A stretch of 64,000 nt of DNA, taken from contig JBCDJN010000015.1 of the NCBI GenBank assembly GCA_039414355.1, forward strand, positions 1 to 64,000, written 5' to 3'. Positions within the stretch are counted from its first letter, which is position 1; each line of letters opens with the position of its first letter. The position numbers were made by a program, and so were the translations under genes. Below the pieces are notes generated by a model. The model searched no databases. It was not told where the DNA came from and saw only the letters and a list, made by a program, of their open reading frames with translations. Positions 25,523 to 34,164 of this stretch are shown here, in pieces. Source of the stretch: JBCCQL01 sp039414355 (GTDB lineage Bacteria > Planctomycetota > Planctomycetia > Pirellulales > Lacipirellulaceae).

Positions 25523-26359
25523 ATGTCCACCACGCAGCCTGCTTCGCCCGCCAACCTCGCCCAGCTTCAGGAAGAGGTTCATCGGCTGCGTCGCGAGCGG
25601 GACGAGGCTCGCCGGCTGGCGTCGCTGGGTGAGTTGCTGGGCACCACCACGCACGAGTTCAACAACGTCCTGACCACCGTCCTCAACTACGCCAAGCTTG
25701 GGCTCCGGCACACGGACGAGGCGTCGCGCACGCGGGCTCTGGAGAAGATCCTCGCCGCCGGTCAGCGGGCGGAGCGGATCACCAACGGCGTGCTGGGCAT
25801 GGCCCGCAACCGCAGCCACGACCCGGCCCCGGTTGACTTGGCGGGGCTCGTCAACGAGTCGCTGGTGCTGCTGGAGCGCGAGATGCAGAAGCACCGCGTG
25901 CAGGTGGAGACGAAGCTCGACTCGGCCGCGAAGGCGTGGGCCGTGGCGGGGCAGATTCAGCAGGTCATGCTCAACCTGCTCACCAACGCCCGGCAGGCCA
26001 TGCCGAAGGGCGGCCGCGTGTTTGTGAAGGTGCAGGAAGACGCCGCCGCCGGCACGGTTGACCTGATCGTGCAAGACACCGGCGCCGGCATCCCGCCGGA
26101 GGTGCTGCCGAAAATCTTCAACAACGGCTTCTCCACCAAGAGCGGACCCGACGCCAGCGGCAAGGGCGGCGCCGGTTTTGGCTTGGCCGCTTGTAAGGAG
26201 ATCATCGAAACCCACGGCGGACGCATCCGCGTTGAGAGCGCCGTGGGCCGCGGCACCGCCATGGCCATCAAGCTGCCCAAGGCCCCCACCGCAACAGCCC
26301 CCGCCGTGACGACGCCAACGCTCGGCTTGCCGGTCTCGCCCGCGGCGGCCACGGTCTAA
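25523..26359 (+). CDS. Soluble sensor histidine kinase
   Basis: This 278-residue protein has no membrane helix and no recognised sensor domain. A short coiled-coil start (LQEEVHRLRRERDEARRLA) is followed by a phosphoacceptor region, LLGTTTHEFNNVLTT, with His44. The ATP-binding domain has the N box VMLNLLTNARQAMPKGG, G1 box VQDTGAGIPPE, the F box FNNGFSTKS and G2 box GGAGFGLAACKEI. The tail is Ala/Pro/Thr-rich. It would autophosphorylate and pass phosphate to an unlinked regulator. It ends seven bases before the convergent lipoprotein gene. Confidence 0.85.
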   Translation: MSTTQPASPANLAQLQEEVHRLRRERDEARRLASLGELLGTTTHEFNNVLTTVLNYAKLGLRHTDEASRTRALEKILAAGQRAERITNGVLGMARNRSHDPAPVDLAGLVNESLVLLEREMQKHRVQVETKLDSAAKAWAVAGQIQQVMLNLLTNARQAMPKGGRVFVKVQEDAAAGTVDLIVQDTGAGIPPEVLPKIFNNGFSTKSGPDASGKGGAGFGLAACKEIIETHGGRIRVESAVGRGTAMAIKLPKAPTATAPAVTTPTLGLPVSPAAATV

Positions 26360-26366
26360 CCGCGGC

Positions 26367-27347
26367 TCAGAAGACCGACGGCGTCGCCGAGGGCGACTGC
26401 GGGTTGGCGAGGCGATCGCGGATCCGCCGCAGCATTTCTTGCTCGAGCGGTTCGTCGCGGCCCAGGTCGATCCAGAACGGCGAAGGGCCCTGGCGATTGA
26501 CGTTGCCGGCGCGGTCGGTCGGCAGTGAGCCGTCGCTCCGCAGCACCGCGGCGCCCGAGAGCGCGTGCACCGGCCGCGGCAGGTCCTCAAGCTGCTTGAG
26601 CACCGTCACATAAACCGAGTAGCCGCCGCTCGCCGGCCGCACGGTGACGAGCGCCTTGCGTCGGATGCTCTGCAGCGTGCTCTGCCAACGGTTGAACGGG
26701 CCCACCGAGTCGTTCCGCCACGGCTCAAGGATCGAGGCGCCCACCTGGTACGGCGTTTCGATGTAGCCCTCGGTTAGCAGATTGCCCGTCTGCTGCACGG
26801 GCTGCTCGCGGGCGATGGGGAAGTAATTGGTCACAACGTCGGCGAGCTGATCCCACGCCACTTCGTTGTTGCTGACCGGCACGAAGAGCGGGTTCGAAAC
26901 GCGGTTTTCCACCACCGGCGCCCGCGGTAAACCAAAGTCGGGGCTGATCGGCCCGCCGTCTTGCGGGATGACATCGAAGATCGAGTTCCGCGCCGGCAGG
27001 CCAATGGCGTTGGGTCCCGTGATCGCCCGGCCCGGGCCAAGCGGCACGCCATTTGGGCCCAGCGTTAAGGGCGTCGCGGCCGGCGGGTAGGCCGACTGCG
27101 GCGGCAGCACCACCGTCGGCTCCACCACAATTGGCGTGCCGGGGGGCAGGAACTCCGGCTCGTTCGGCTCCAGGTAGATGGGCGGCGCGAAGGCTACCGG
27201 CTGCGGCGAGGCCGGCGCGATTGGCGGCGTCGCCACGCCCGACCCCAACGGCTGGCAGCCAACCATGGCCAACGCGCACAGCCCGAAGGTGGCCAACCTC
27301 AAAGAGGCGGGCGCTGAGCGAGACAGAATAATCGACCCACGCCGCAT
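26367..27347 (-). CDS. Lipoprotein, unknown
   Basis: I start at ATG 27347 (MRRGSIILSRS), which gives a signal peptide ending in the lipobox AMVGC (Cys at about residue 30). An upstream in-frame ATG at 27509 would bury the signal peptide. After a Pro-rich stretch (about 35-120) comes a conserved-looking half: DQLADVVTNYFPIAREQPVQ, TEGYIETPYQVGASILEPWR and RRKALVTVRPASGGYSVYV. The pattern resembles planctomycete outer-membrane or periplasmic lipoproteins I cannot name. It points to a role in the envelope. Confidence 0.7.
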   Translation of the reverse strand: MRRGSIILSRSAPASLRLATFGLCALAMVGCQPLGSGVATPPIAPASPQPVAFAPPIYLEPNEPEFLPPGTPIVVEPTVVLPPQSAYPPAATPLTLGPNGVPLGPGRAITGPNAIGLPARNSIFDVIPQDGGPISPDFGLPRAPVVENRVSNPLFVPVSNNEVAWDQLADVVTNYFPIAREQPVQQTGNLLTEGYIETPYQVGASILEPWRNDSVGPFNRWQSTLQSIRRKALVTVRPASGGYSVYVTVLKQLEDLPRPVHALSGAAVLRSDGSLPTDRAGNVNRQGPSPFWIDLGRDEPLEQEMLRRIRDRLANPQSPSATPSVF

Positions 27348-27513
27348 CGAACCCGTTCGCTCCAGACCATGGCCCGACGCTCCGCCGGGCGGCAGGGAAG
27401 CCGCTCGGCACGCCGGGAGGGGCCGGGAGAATCGCGGAAGCCGCCAAACGCAGCAAGGTCGATTGGCCAGGCGATTTGGGTAGACGGGGCGGTCTGACCG
27501 GCGCCGCATTCAC

Positions 27514-27601
27514 TTTGTGGGAGGCCTCTCCGAGGCCGATTTCAAGCTGCCAAACGGCGACGGCTTGTGGAGTGCAATCGGCCTCCTAGAGGCCTCCCAC
27601 A
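27514..27601. repeat. Inverted repeat of about 25-bp arms
   Basis: TGTGGGAGGCCTCTCCGAGGCCGAT (from about 27515) pairs with ATCGGCCTCCTAGAGGCCTCCCACA (ending near 27601), with a loop of about 40 bases. Within each arm GAGGCCT and its complement also pair. It lies in the spacer between the divergent lipoprotein and VIT-VWA genes. A shorter imperfect pair, GTCAGTGAT / ATCGCTGAC, follows directly. Confidence 0.75.
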
Positions 27602-27712
27602 GTCAGTGATCAGACTGAATCGCTGACGGCTTTGGAACTCCCGGCCGCCGGCCGGCGTCCAACCGTCAATTGCTCCATCGGATTGCCCTTACGCCCCATA
27701 CCGAGGCCCGCC

Positions 27713-30073
27713 ATGCCCGCCCGAACCTTCGCCGGCTTGCTGCCGCTGTTCGCGTTCCTCGCCACCACCACCCCAGCGGCCTTCGGGCAGGGCGTGCTGG
27801 TCAATGAGCGGGAAGACCTTCAGGCACGGTTGCCGAGGGTTTGGACCCGCCCCGCGCCGCGACCGGCCCCGAGCACGTACAAGATCGAGTCGATCGACGT
27901 CAACGCGACGGTCAAAGACCAAGTGGCGAAGGTGCAGGTCTCGCAGAAGTTCCGCAACACCGGCAGCCAGCAGATGGAGGTGGCGTTCCTCTTTCCGCTG
28001 CCGGACGGGGCGGCGATCGACCAGCTCACGCTGATGGTGGACGGCAAGGAACTGGCCGGCGAGCTGCTGCCGGCGGACGAGGCCCGCAAGCGGTACGAGG
28101 CGATCGTCCGCCAGAACCAAGACCCGGCCCTGCTTGAGTGGGTTGGCCGCGGCATGTTCCGCACCAGCGTCTTCCCCGTGCCGGCCGGTGCCGACCGGAC
28201 GGTGACCCTTCGCTACAACCACCTGCTGCGGGCCAGCGGGTCGCTGGTGGACTTCAGCTTCCCGCTCGCCACGGCCAAGTACACGTCGGCGCCGGTCGAG
28301 AAGCTGAGCGTTCGCGTGGCGATCGAAAGCCCACGGCCCATCACCAACCTCTACTCACCCAGCTACCAACTGAAGATCGATCGGCCGAGCCCCACGTCGG
28401 CCGTCGTCAAACACACCGCCGAGGGCGTGCTGCCGAGCGCCGACTTTCGGTTGTTCTTCGACTCGCCACGCGGCGATGCGGGCAGCGATAGCGGGGATGG
28501 GGGCATCGGAGCGAGCGTCGTCAGCTTCCGGCCCGACAAGACCGAGCCCGGCTACTTCCTGCTGCTCGCCAACCCAACGATCGAGGCCAAAGAGACCGAG
28601 CCCCTCGCCAAGACCGTGCTGGTGGTCGTCGACCGGTCGGGCAGCATGAGCGGTGAGAAGCTCGACCAGGCGAAGGGCGCCGTCCGGCAGGTGCTGGGCG
28701 GGCTGCGTGAGGGCGACACCTTCAACATCATTGCCTACGACAGCCAGGTAGAGTCGTTCCGGCCGGAGCTGCAGCCGGCCGACAAGGCGAGCATCGACGC
28801 CGCCGGCGCCTTCGTCGACGGGCTCTACGCCGGCGGCAGCACCAATATCGACGGCGCGCTGGGCCGCGCGCTCGGCATGCTCCAGGACAGCAGCCGGCCG
28901 AACTACGTGCTGTTCCTCACCGACGGCCTGCCAACCACCGGCGAGAAGCGTGAAGCGAGAATCGTTGAGAACACCAAGGGAACCAACAACGTCCGCGCCC
29001 GCGTCTTCGCTTTCGGCGTGGGCTACGACGTGAACAGCCGACTGCTCGACAAGCTCGCTCGCGTGAACTTCGGCCAGAGCGAGTACGTCCGGCCCAACGA
29101 AGACATCGAGGCCGCCGTCGGCCGGCTCGCCAATCGGCTCGACTCGCCGGTGCTGACTGGCGTGACGCTGACGGTCGATGTGGAAGGGGCGTCGCTCGGC
29201 TCGAGCGCCGTGAGCGGCGTCTACCCGCGTGGCGAGTTCGATCTGTTCGCCGACGACCAGACGGTCCTGGTCGGCCGCTACTCCCGCCCCGGCGACGCCA
29301 AGGTGACGCTCACCGGCGCCGTGTCGGGTGAGGAGGTCTCTTACAACTTCCCCGCCAAGCTGACCGAGGAGAGCCTGGACGACACCAACGCGTTCGTCGG
29401 CCGGCTGTGGGCGATGCGGCGGGTGGGCGAGATCATCGACATCGTCGACCTGGAGGGGAAGAACGATGAGCTGATCAAAGAACTGGTCGACCTCGCCACC
29501 ACGCACGGCATCGTGACGCAGTACACGTCGTTCCTGGCCGACGAAACGGCCGACCACAACGCCATCGCCGACAACCGCCGGCGAGCCAGGGTGCTCACCG
29601 ACGGCCTCGCCGCGACGAGCGGCCGGTTCGGCTTCCAGCAGCGCGGCGCGAAGTTGCGGTTGCAGCGAGCGGCGACGGCCACACCGCGCTTTGCCGCACC
29701 GTCACAGGGCTTCGGCGGCAGGCAGCCGGAAGCCGAACTCGCGGAGGCACCCATCGCGGTGCGGCGCGAATCGCTCGGCCTCCGCGCAGCGGGCAACGCG
29801 TGGTACTACGACGCCAAGGCGGACAGGAGCCGCATCGCGGGCAACATCCGGCAGATCGGCCGCAAGACGTTCTTCCAGCGGACGGAGGGCAAAGTGCTGG
29901 TCTGGTGCGACTCGTCGGTCAACGCCGAGGAGCAGAAGAACGCCAAGCCGATCGAGCGGTACAGCCGCGAGTACTTCGACCTGGTCGCCAAGCACGGGGG
30001 GCATGTCGCCCAGTACCTGGCGGTCGACGAGCCCGTGGTGGTGAAGCTGGACGGCGTGGTTTATCGCTGGTGA
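27713..30073 (+). CDS. Secreted VIT domain and VWA domain protein
   Basis: The 786-residue protein has a signal peptide (cut near GQG, residues 25-27). A VIT domain (about 45-170) contains VKDQVAKVQVSQKFRN, EVAFLFPLPDGAAIDQL and ADEARKRYEAIVRQ. A VWA domain follows from about 300, with VVVDRSGSMSGEK, TNIDGALGRAL and FLTDGLPTTGE. The C-terminal part contains TTHGIVTQYTSFLADE and ends with a helical region. This arrangement matches the inter-alpha-trypsin inhibitor heavy-chain-like proteins of bacteria, which are exported and probably bind ligands or polysaccharide. No sortase motif is present. ATG 27713 is the start matching the signal peptide. Confidence 0.88.
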   Translation: MPARTFAGLLPLFAFLATTTPAAFGQGVLVNEREDLQARLPRVWTRPAPRPAPSTYKIESIDVNATVKDQVAKVQVSQKFRNTGSQQMEVAFLFPLPDGAAIDQLTLMVDGKELAGELLPADEARKRYEAIVRQNQDPALLEWVGRGMFRTSVFPVPAGADRTVTLRYNHLLRASGSLVDFSFPLATAKYTSAPVEKLSVRVAIESPRPITNLYSPSYQLKIDRPSPTSAVVKHTAEGVLPSADFRLFFDSPRGDAGSDSGDGGIGASVVSFRPDKTEPGYFLLLANPTIEAKETEPLAKTVLVVVDRSGSMSGEKLDQAKGAVRQVLGGLREGDTFNIIAYDSQVESFRPELQPADKASIDAAGAFVDGLYAGGSTNIDGALGRALGMLQDSSRPNYVLFLTDGLPTTGEKREARIVENTKGTNNVRARVFAFGVGYDVNSRLLDKLARVNFGQSEYVRPNEDIEAAVGRLANRLDSPVLTGVTLTVDVEGASLGSSAVSGVYPRGEFDLFADDQTVLVGRYSRPGDAKVTLTGAVSGEEVSYNFPAKLTEESLDDTNAFVGRLWAMRRVGEIIDIVDLEGKNDELIKELVDLATTHGIVTQYTSFLADETADHNAIADNRRRARVLTDGLAATSGRFGFQQRGAKLRLQRAATATPRFAAPSQGFGGRQPEAELAEAPIAVRRESLGLRAAGNAWYYDAKADRSRIAGNIRQIGRKTFFQRTEGKVLVWCDSSVNAEEQKNAKPIERYSREYFDLVAKHGGHVAQYLAVDEPVVVKLDGVVYRW

Positions 30074-30079
30074 GAAGGG

Positions 30080-30163
30080 AATGCGGAATTCGGAATGCGG
30101 AATACACTGATGGATACGCCTCCCGTTGAGGCAATCCATAATCCGCAATCCGAATTCCGCAAT
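30080..30163. repeat. GAATTCCGC inverted repeat reaching the nnrE start codon
   Basis: Two 24-base arms (30080-30103 and 30140-30163) are reverse complements at 21 of 24 positions and are built from GCGGAAT words. The right arm ends inside the nnrE ATG at 30162. A hairpin with a 36-base loop would sequester the start codon. No Shine-Dalgarno sequence is visible. Confidence 0.75.
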
Positions 30164-30860
30164 GGCTTCGCCGCTCACCCGCTCCCAGTCCCGCGCGATT
30201 GATCGCTTCGCGATCGAAACGCTCGGCTACCCCGGCATCGTTCTGATGGAGAACGCGGGGCGGGGGTGCGTGGACGTGATGGAGCGTCTCGGCATCGACG
30301 GGCCCGTGGTGATCGTCACGGGCAAGGGCAACAACGCGGGCGACGGGTTTGTCATCGCGCGGCACCTCGCGCTCCGCGGCTACGAAGCGAAGGTCGCCCT
30401 GGGCGCCCCGCCGGACAAGCTCACCGGCGACGCGCTGATTGCCTTCAAGATGCTCACGCCGTGCCGTGTGCCGATCCTGGACCTGGCGGGCATCCACGCC
30501 GGCGAGATGGTGAACGAGCTCGACGGCCTGGCCGGCACGGACGCGGCCTGGGTTGTCGACGCGTTGCTGGGCACCGGCGCCGTCGGTCGACCGCGGCCGC
30601 CGCTCGATGCGCTCATCGACTGGATCAACGGCGAACCAACCCGCACCCTGGCGGTCGATCTGCCGAGCGGGCTCGATAGCGACACGGGCGAGCTGTACGC
30701 CCCAACCGTCAACGCCGACCACACGTGCACATTCGTGGCGCCGAAGACGGGCTTTGACGCCGCCGGCACGCCGCCGGTCTTAGGTCAGGTTCACACCGTA
30801 TCAATCGGCATCGGCGACAGCGTCATCGAAGCGGCCCTGAGGGCGACCGCCGAGCCGTGA
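30162..30860 (+). CDS. nnrE: NAD(P)H-hydrate epimerase (YjeF N-domain)
   Basis: The enzyme epimerises damaged (R)-NAD(P)HX so that a dehydratase can repair it. The 232-residue protein is the N-terminal YjeF domain only, without the ADP/ATP-dependent dehydratase (NnrD) half that is often fused. It contains GIVLMENAGRGCVDVMERLG, GKGNNAGDGFVIARHLALRG, VDALLGTGAVGRPRPPLDAL and LAVDLPSGLDSDTGE, the four main blocks. It overlaps the next, convergent gene by 60 bases at the 3' end. The ATG is inside the right arm of a palindromic repeat. Confidence 0.92.
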   Translation: MASPLTRSQSRAIDRFAIETLGYPGIVLMENAGRGCVDVMERLGIDGPVVIVTGKGNNAGDGFVIARHLALRGYEAKVALGAPPDKLTGDALIAFKMLTPCRVPILDLAGIHAGEMVNELDGLAGTDAAWVVDALLGTGAVGRPRPPLDALIDWINGEPTRTLAVDLPSGLDSDTGELYAPTVNADHTCTFVAPKTGFDAAGTPPVLGQVHTVSIGIGDSVIEAALRATAEP

Positions 30861-31364
30861 GCCCAGCATCCGCAGCGGATAACCTACGATGAGCCCGCTC
30901 GCGGCCAGCCCGACGCCGACGAAGAGCGTCGCCAACAGCCCCCCCGCCAAGCCGTAGCCGGGCTCGCTGCCGCCGCCGGGGAACCGCGATTCGATCCCCA
31001 CAACCTCCATCGCGTCCATGGCAAGCATGCCGAGGATCATGTGAGGCATCGGCGCCAACTGCGTAAGGGCGACAACCGCGCAGCCGATGCACAGCGACTG
31101 CCCAATCATTCGCGATTGCCGCGTAATCGCAGCCCCGGTGGCCACGAGCGTGGCAATCCCGACGGCCATGCCGATTCGCCCAAGCGGCGAAGTGCCACCC
31201 CAACCAAACATCGCCGGCATCGGCATGTTGAGCAGCTCAACGACCACCCAGCAACGCACCAATCGCCACGAACCCTGCTGGCTTGAGGGCGTGGCGGTCG
31301 GCGTGGCGCCCAGAAGCTCGTCGGCTTCTGGTGAAACGAAGGGGTTCTCGTCAGCGGCAGCCAT
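30801..31364 (-). CDS. Membrane protein with N-terminal ENPFVSP motif
   Basis: A 187-residue protein starting MAAADENPFVSPEAD; an upstream in-frame codon at 31397 is less likely. Four hydrophobic helices lie from about residue 33 to 170. The N-terminal DENPFVSP matches the DENPYASP of the pair at 18879-19678. The 3' end overlaps nnrE by 60 bases on the opposite strand. Function unknown. Confidence 0.68.
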   Translation of the reverse strand: MAAADENPFVSPEADELLGATPTATPSSQQGSWRLVRCWVVVELLNMPMPAMFGWGGTSPLGRIGMAVGIATLVATGAAITRQSRMIGQSLCIGCAVVALTQLAPMPHMILGMLAMDAMEVVGIESRFPGGGSEPGYGLAGGLLATLFVGVGLAASGLIVGYPLRMLGSRLGGRPQGRFDDAVADAD

Positions 31365-31427
31365 GGCAAGCCCGGGTCGGAGGCACAGCGGCACCAACCG
31401 CGAGGGCGTCAGGGTCGCTCAACGCGG

Positions 31428-32444
31428 TTACGCGTTTAGCTGTACGCCAGGGTCATCCGCAACGTTCACCCAAACGTGCACGTGCGGCGCGCCGCGGTAG
31501 TGCCAGACGAACGACGGGCCTTCCAGCCGCCAGTTGTCCCACACGCCGTCTTCGCCGATATCCCCCTGCTGGTAATAGGCCAAGTGGCACGCTTCGAGCC
31601 CGCCCTGCGCGTCGAGGCAGTCGCGAACCTCTTGCCGATCGATCTCCCGGAACGGCTCGACCAGCTTCTTGAGCACGCCCTGCAGGTTCTCCTGCTGATC
31701 GCCCGAGAGCTGCGCGACCGGGATCCCCTGGAACCTTCCGCTCGGTCCCTTGAACGCCACCCGCTGCTCGCGCGGCATGCCGCGGCGGACGAGCGCCGCC
31801 TGCTGCTGCTCGCCGTCGAGCATCTGGTAGAGCTCGTTGGCGGCCAGCGCCTGCGACCAGTAGACGTTGCCCGGGTGGGTGGGGCCCTCGTTAAAGCCGT
31901 CGGCGTCGTGGCCGTAGAAGATGGGCCCGCCGAAGGCGACGTGCTCGGCCGAGTTGCCGTCGCAGCGGATCGTTTGGTGACGGCCGGTCATGACGAACTC
32001 GAACTTGCCATCGGTCGGCTCGCCGAAGATGGCAATGCTCCCCGAGTCCCAACCGCCGGAGTCGTCGCCGAGCTGCGTGTCGATGCGGTCGATCCACTCG
32101 GGGCTGTAGATGCCCTCCATGATCTTTCGGACAATCGCCCGCTGGTCGTCGGTGTAGAAGTCTTCGTCGAGCGTCTGCTTGGTGACGTGCCAGTTGTTGG
32201 CGACGCGGGTCCGCAGCAGACCGCGCTTGGGGTCCATGTGATCCCAGGCGAAGCAGATCGCTTCCTTTTGCCCGGTGGTGAGCGTCTCGTAGAGCGTCTT
32301 GACCAGCGTCTCCGGCGTGCCGGTCACGGCAGCCGGTGTGGGCTCTGCCCAGACCTTGCCAGCCGGTAGGGCCGCGGCCGCCGCGGCGCCGCCTGCCGCG
32401 GCCAGAAAACTACGCCGATCAATTGAGGACACGCCGTTGGCCAT
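31428..32444 (-). CDS. Exported DUF3500-family protein (Tat signal)
   Basis: The 338-residue protein begins with a twin-arginine signal (DRRSFLAAAGGAAAAAALPA), so it is probably folded before export. The mature part matches DUF3500: ETLVKTLYETLTTGQKEAIC, the VMTGRHQTIRCDGN block, AFGGPIFYGHDADGFNEGPT and the C-terminal SFVWHYRGAPHVHVWVNVAD. DUF3500 proteins are common in planctomycetes but have no known function. It is divergent from the dockerin gene at 32641. Confidence 0.83.
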   Translation of the reverse strand: MANGVSSIDRRSFLAAAGGAAAAAALPAGKVWAEPTPAAVTGTPETLVKTLYETLTTGQKEAICFAWDHMDPKRGLLRTRVANNWHVTKQTLDEDFYTDDQRAIVRKIMEGIYSPEWIDRIDTQLGDDSGGWDSGSIAIFGEPTDGKFEFVMTGRHQTIRCDGNSAEHVAFGGPIFYGHDADGFNEGPTHPGNVYWSQALAANELYQMLDGEQQQAALVRRGMPREQRVAFKGPSGRFQGIPVAQLSGDQQENLQGVLKKLVEPFREIDRQEVRDCLDAQGGLEACHLAYYQQGDIGEDGVWDNWRLEGPSFVWHYRGAPHVHVWVNVADDPGVQLNA

Positions 32445-32640
32445 CGCCGGCTCCCTGAGGGTTTGAGACTCGCCACCACTACCACTTAAGTAGAACGAAA
32501 CCCCGTCGCGGATTCAAAGTTCCGGGGCGAGAGACAACCGGCACGCCGACGGCCGCCCGAGAAGTTTGCGAGCCGACCTGGCATTGCATACCATAAGACC
32601 TGCTTGTCGCTTGCCTGCCGTCGTGCCGTGAGACGCACCA

Positions 32641-34164
32641 ATGAGTCGCTTGCCTTCAGCATTCGGAGCGTGGCTCCTGGCGGCCACCGCCGCTGCCACT
32701 GGCATCGAAATCAACTTCGACAACTTCACCGGCCTCGACCAGTTCGAACAGCACCCGCAAGAGAACTCGTTCTTTGGCGTATTCCAGAACGACCAGAGCG
32801 GCGTCGGAGGCTCGGGCGGCATTTCTCCGCCGGGCGTCTCGGTCGACCTTACGCACCAGGTGCGTTTCGATCTAAGCGAGACTAACGAGACGATCACCGC
32901 GTCAGTCGCGTTCGAACTCGACTCCACCAGCATCCCGAGCGGCCAGAGCTCGGTGACGCTGGCCGAGGTCTACCTCACCACCGGCCTGACGTCTCCGCCG
33001 CGAAACTCGTCCGCCTACTACCTCACGGGCACGGTATCCCGGGGCAACTTCGGCTTCGAACTCGCCGTGGGGGGCGGGCTGCCGGATTCTACGTTCCTTA
33101 TCTTGCCCTCGCTTACGACCCCACTGCCGTCGCTGTCGCTCGGCAACTGGTACGAGTTGGAGTTCGATGTCACCCCGCGTAGCACCGGAGTCGAACTCGA
33201 TCAGTCGGCTTCGCTTTGGAACCTCGGCCCGAACGGAACGAGCACACCGCAGTTCGTCGGCGCGGTCAACCGCGGCCTGCTGAGCGACTCTCGAATTGAC
33301 TTCAAAGGCCAGCCCGATTGGTACGCAGGCTTTACCGCCGCCGAGAACGCTGGCGCGCTGGACAACTTCCGCCTCGAAGCACCGGGGGTCGGGCCGCTGG
33401 TGGGCGTCGCCGAGATCGCGCCGGCGCAGGACGCCGAACTGCTCCCCGGCGAGGCGTTCTCTCTCGGCAATCTGAACGCGACCTCCTTGGTCGTGGACGG
33501 CGGCTTGGGCAGTCGACCGAGGCGTGACGCGCTGATTGAGTTCCCGTTGGACCAAATCCCGCCAGGCGCCAATCTGCTCTCGGCGAGGCTTGAGCTGGAG
33601 CGACAGTTCAGCAACGAGATCACGATCGACGCGCTGGGCTACGTCGGCGACGGGGTGATTGCCCTGGAAGACGAGTTTGCCGCAACCACCTCGATCGGCT
33701 TTGGAGTGGTTGACGCCTCGTTGGTTGGCCCGTTGGAGATTCCGTTGGAGGTCGGATTCATCCAGTTGTTGTTGGACAACGGCGACGGGTTGGGCGTACG
33801 AGCGCGGAGCCGTTTCTTGAATGAATTCAACCAGTTCTATTCGTCAGAGAGCAGCTTCGGCGCGCCGCCAACTCTTGTCGTCGAGTACGAACTCGGCGGC
33901 GACTTCAACGGCGACGGAACGGTGGACGCCGCCGACTTCACCGTGTGGCGTGACGGCCTGGGCAGTGAGTACTCCGTGGCCGATTACGAGACATGGCGAG
34001 CGACCTTCGGTCAGATGCTCGCCCCGCCAGCGGCAATTGAATCAGCCGCGGCGCCCGAGCCCGGCGGCTCAGCGGTGATTGCCGCCGCGCTCGCTGCTTG
34101 CCCTACCGCCGCTGGCAGCCGGGGCAGAAGAAGGTGGATCGCTGCGCCTGCACGATCCGCTTGA
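32641..34164 (+). CDS. Secreted protein with dockerin-like repeat and PEP-CTERM-like tail
   Basis: A 507-residue exported protein (signal MSRLPSAFGAWLLAATAAAT). Residues 20-250 form a beta-rich region resembling a jelly-roll/lectin domain (YLTGTVSRGNFGFELAVGGG, LGNWYELEFDVTPRS). Residues about 270-415 form a second beta domain of DNRLR type. A short dockerin-like unit, GDFNGDGTVDAADFTVWRDG, starts near 420. PEPGG then precedes an Ala-rich helix and a basic end, as in PEP-CTERM sorting signals. The last 62 bases overlap mutM on the other strand. Function not known; probably a cell-surface or matrix protein. Confidence 0.75.
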   Translation: MSRLPSAFGAWLLAATAAATGIEINFDNFTGLDQFEQHPQENSFFGVFQNDQSGVGGSGGISPPGVSVDLTHQVRFDLSETNETITASVAFELDSTSIPSGQSSVTLAEVYLTTGLTSPPRNSSAYYLTGTVSRGNFGFELAVGGGLPDSTFLILPSLTTPLPSLSLGNWYELEFDVTPRSTGVELDQSASLWNLGPNGTSTPQFVGAVNRGLLSDSRIDFKGQPDWYAGFTAAENAGALDNFRLEAPGVGPLVGVAEIAPAQDAELLPGEAFSLGNLNATSLVVDGGLGSRPRRDALIEFPLDQIPPGANLLSARLELERQFSNEITIDALGYVGDGVIALEDEFAATTSIGFGVVDASLVGPLEIPLEVGFIQLLLDNGDGLGVRARSRFLNEFNQFYSSESSFGAPPTLVVEYELGGDFNGDGTVDAADFTVWRDGLGSEYSVADYETWRATFGQMLAPPAAIESAAAPEPGGSAVIAAALAACPTAAGSRGRRRWIAAPARSA

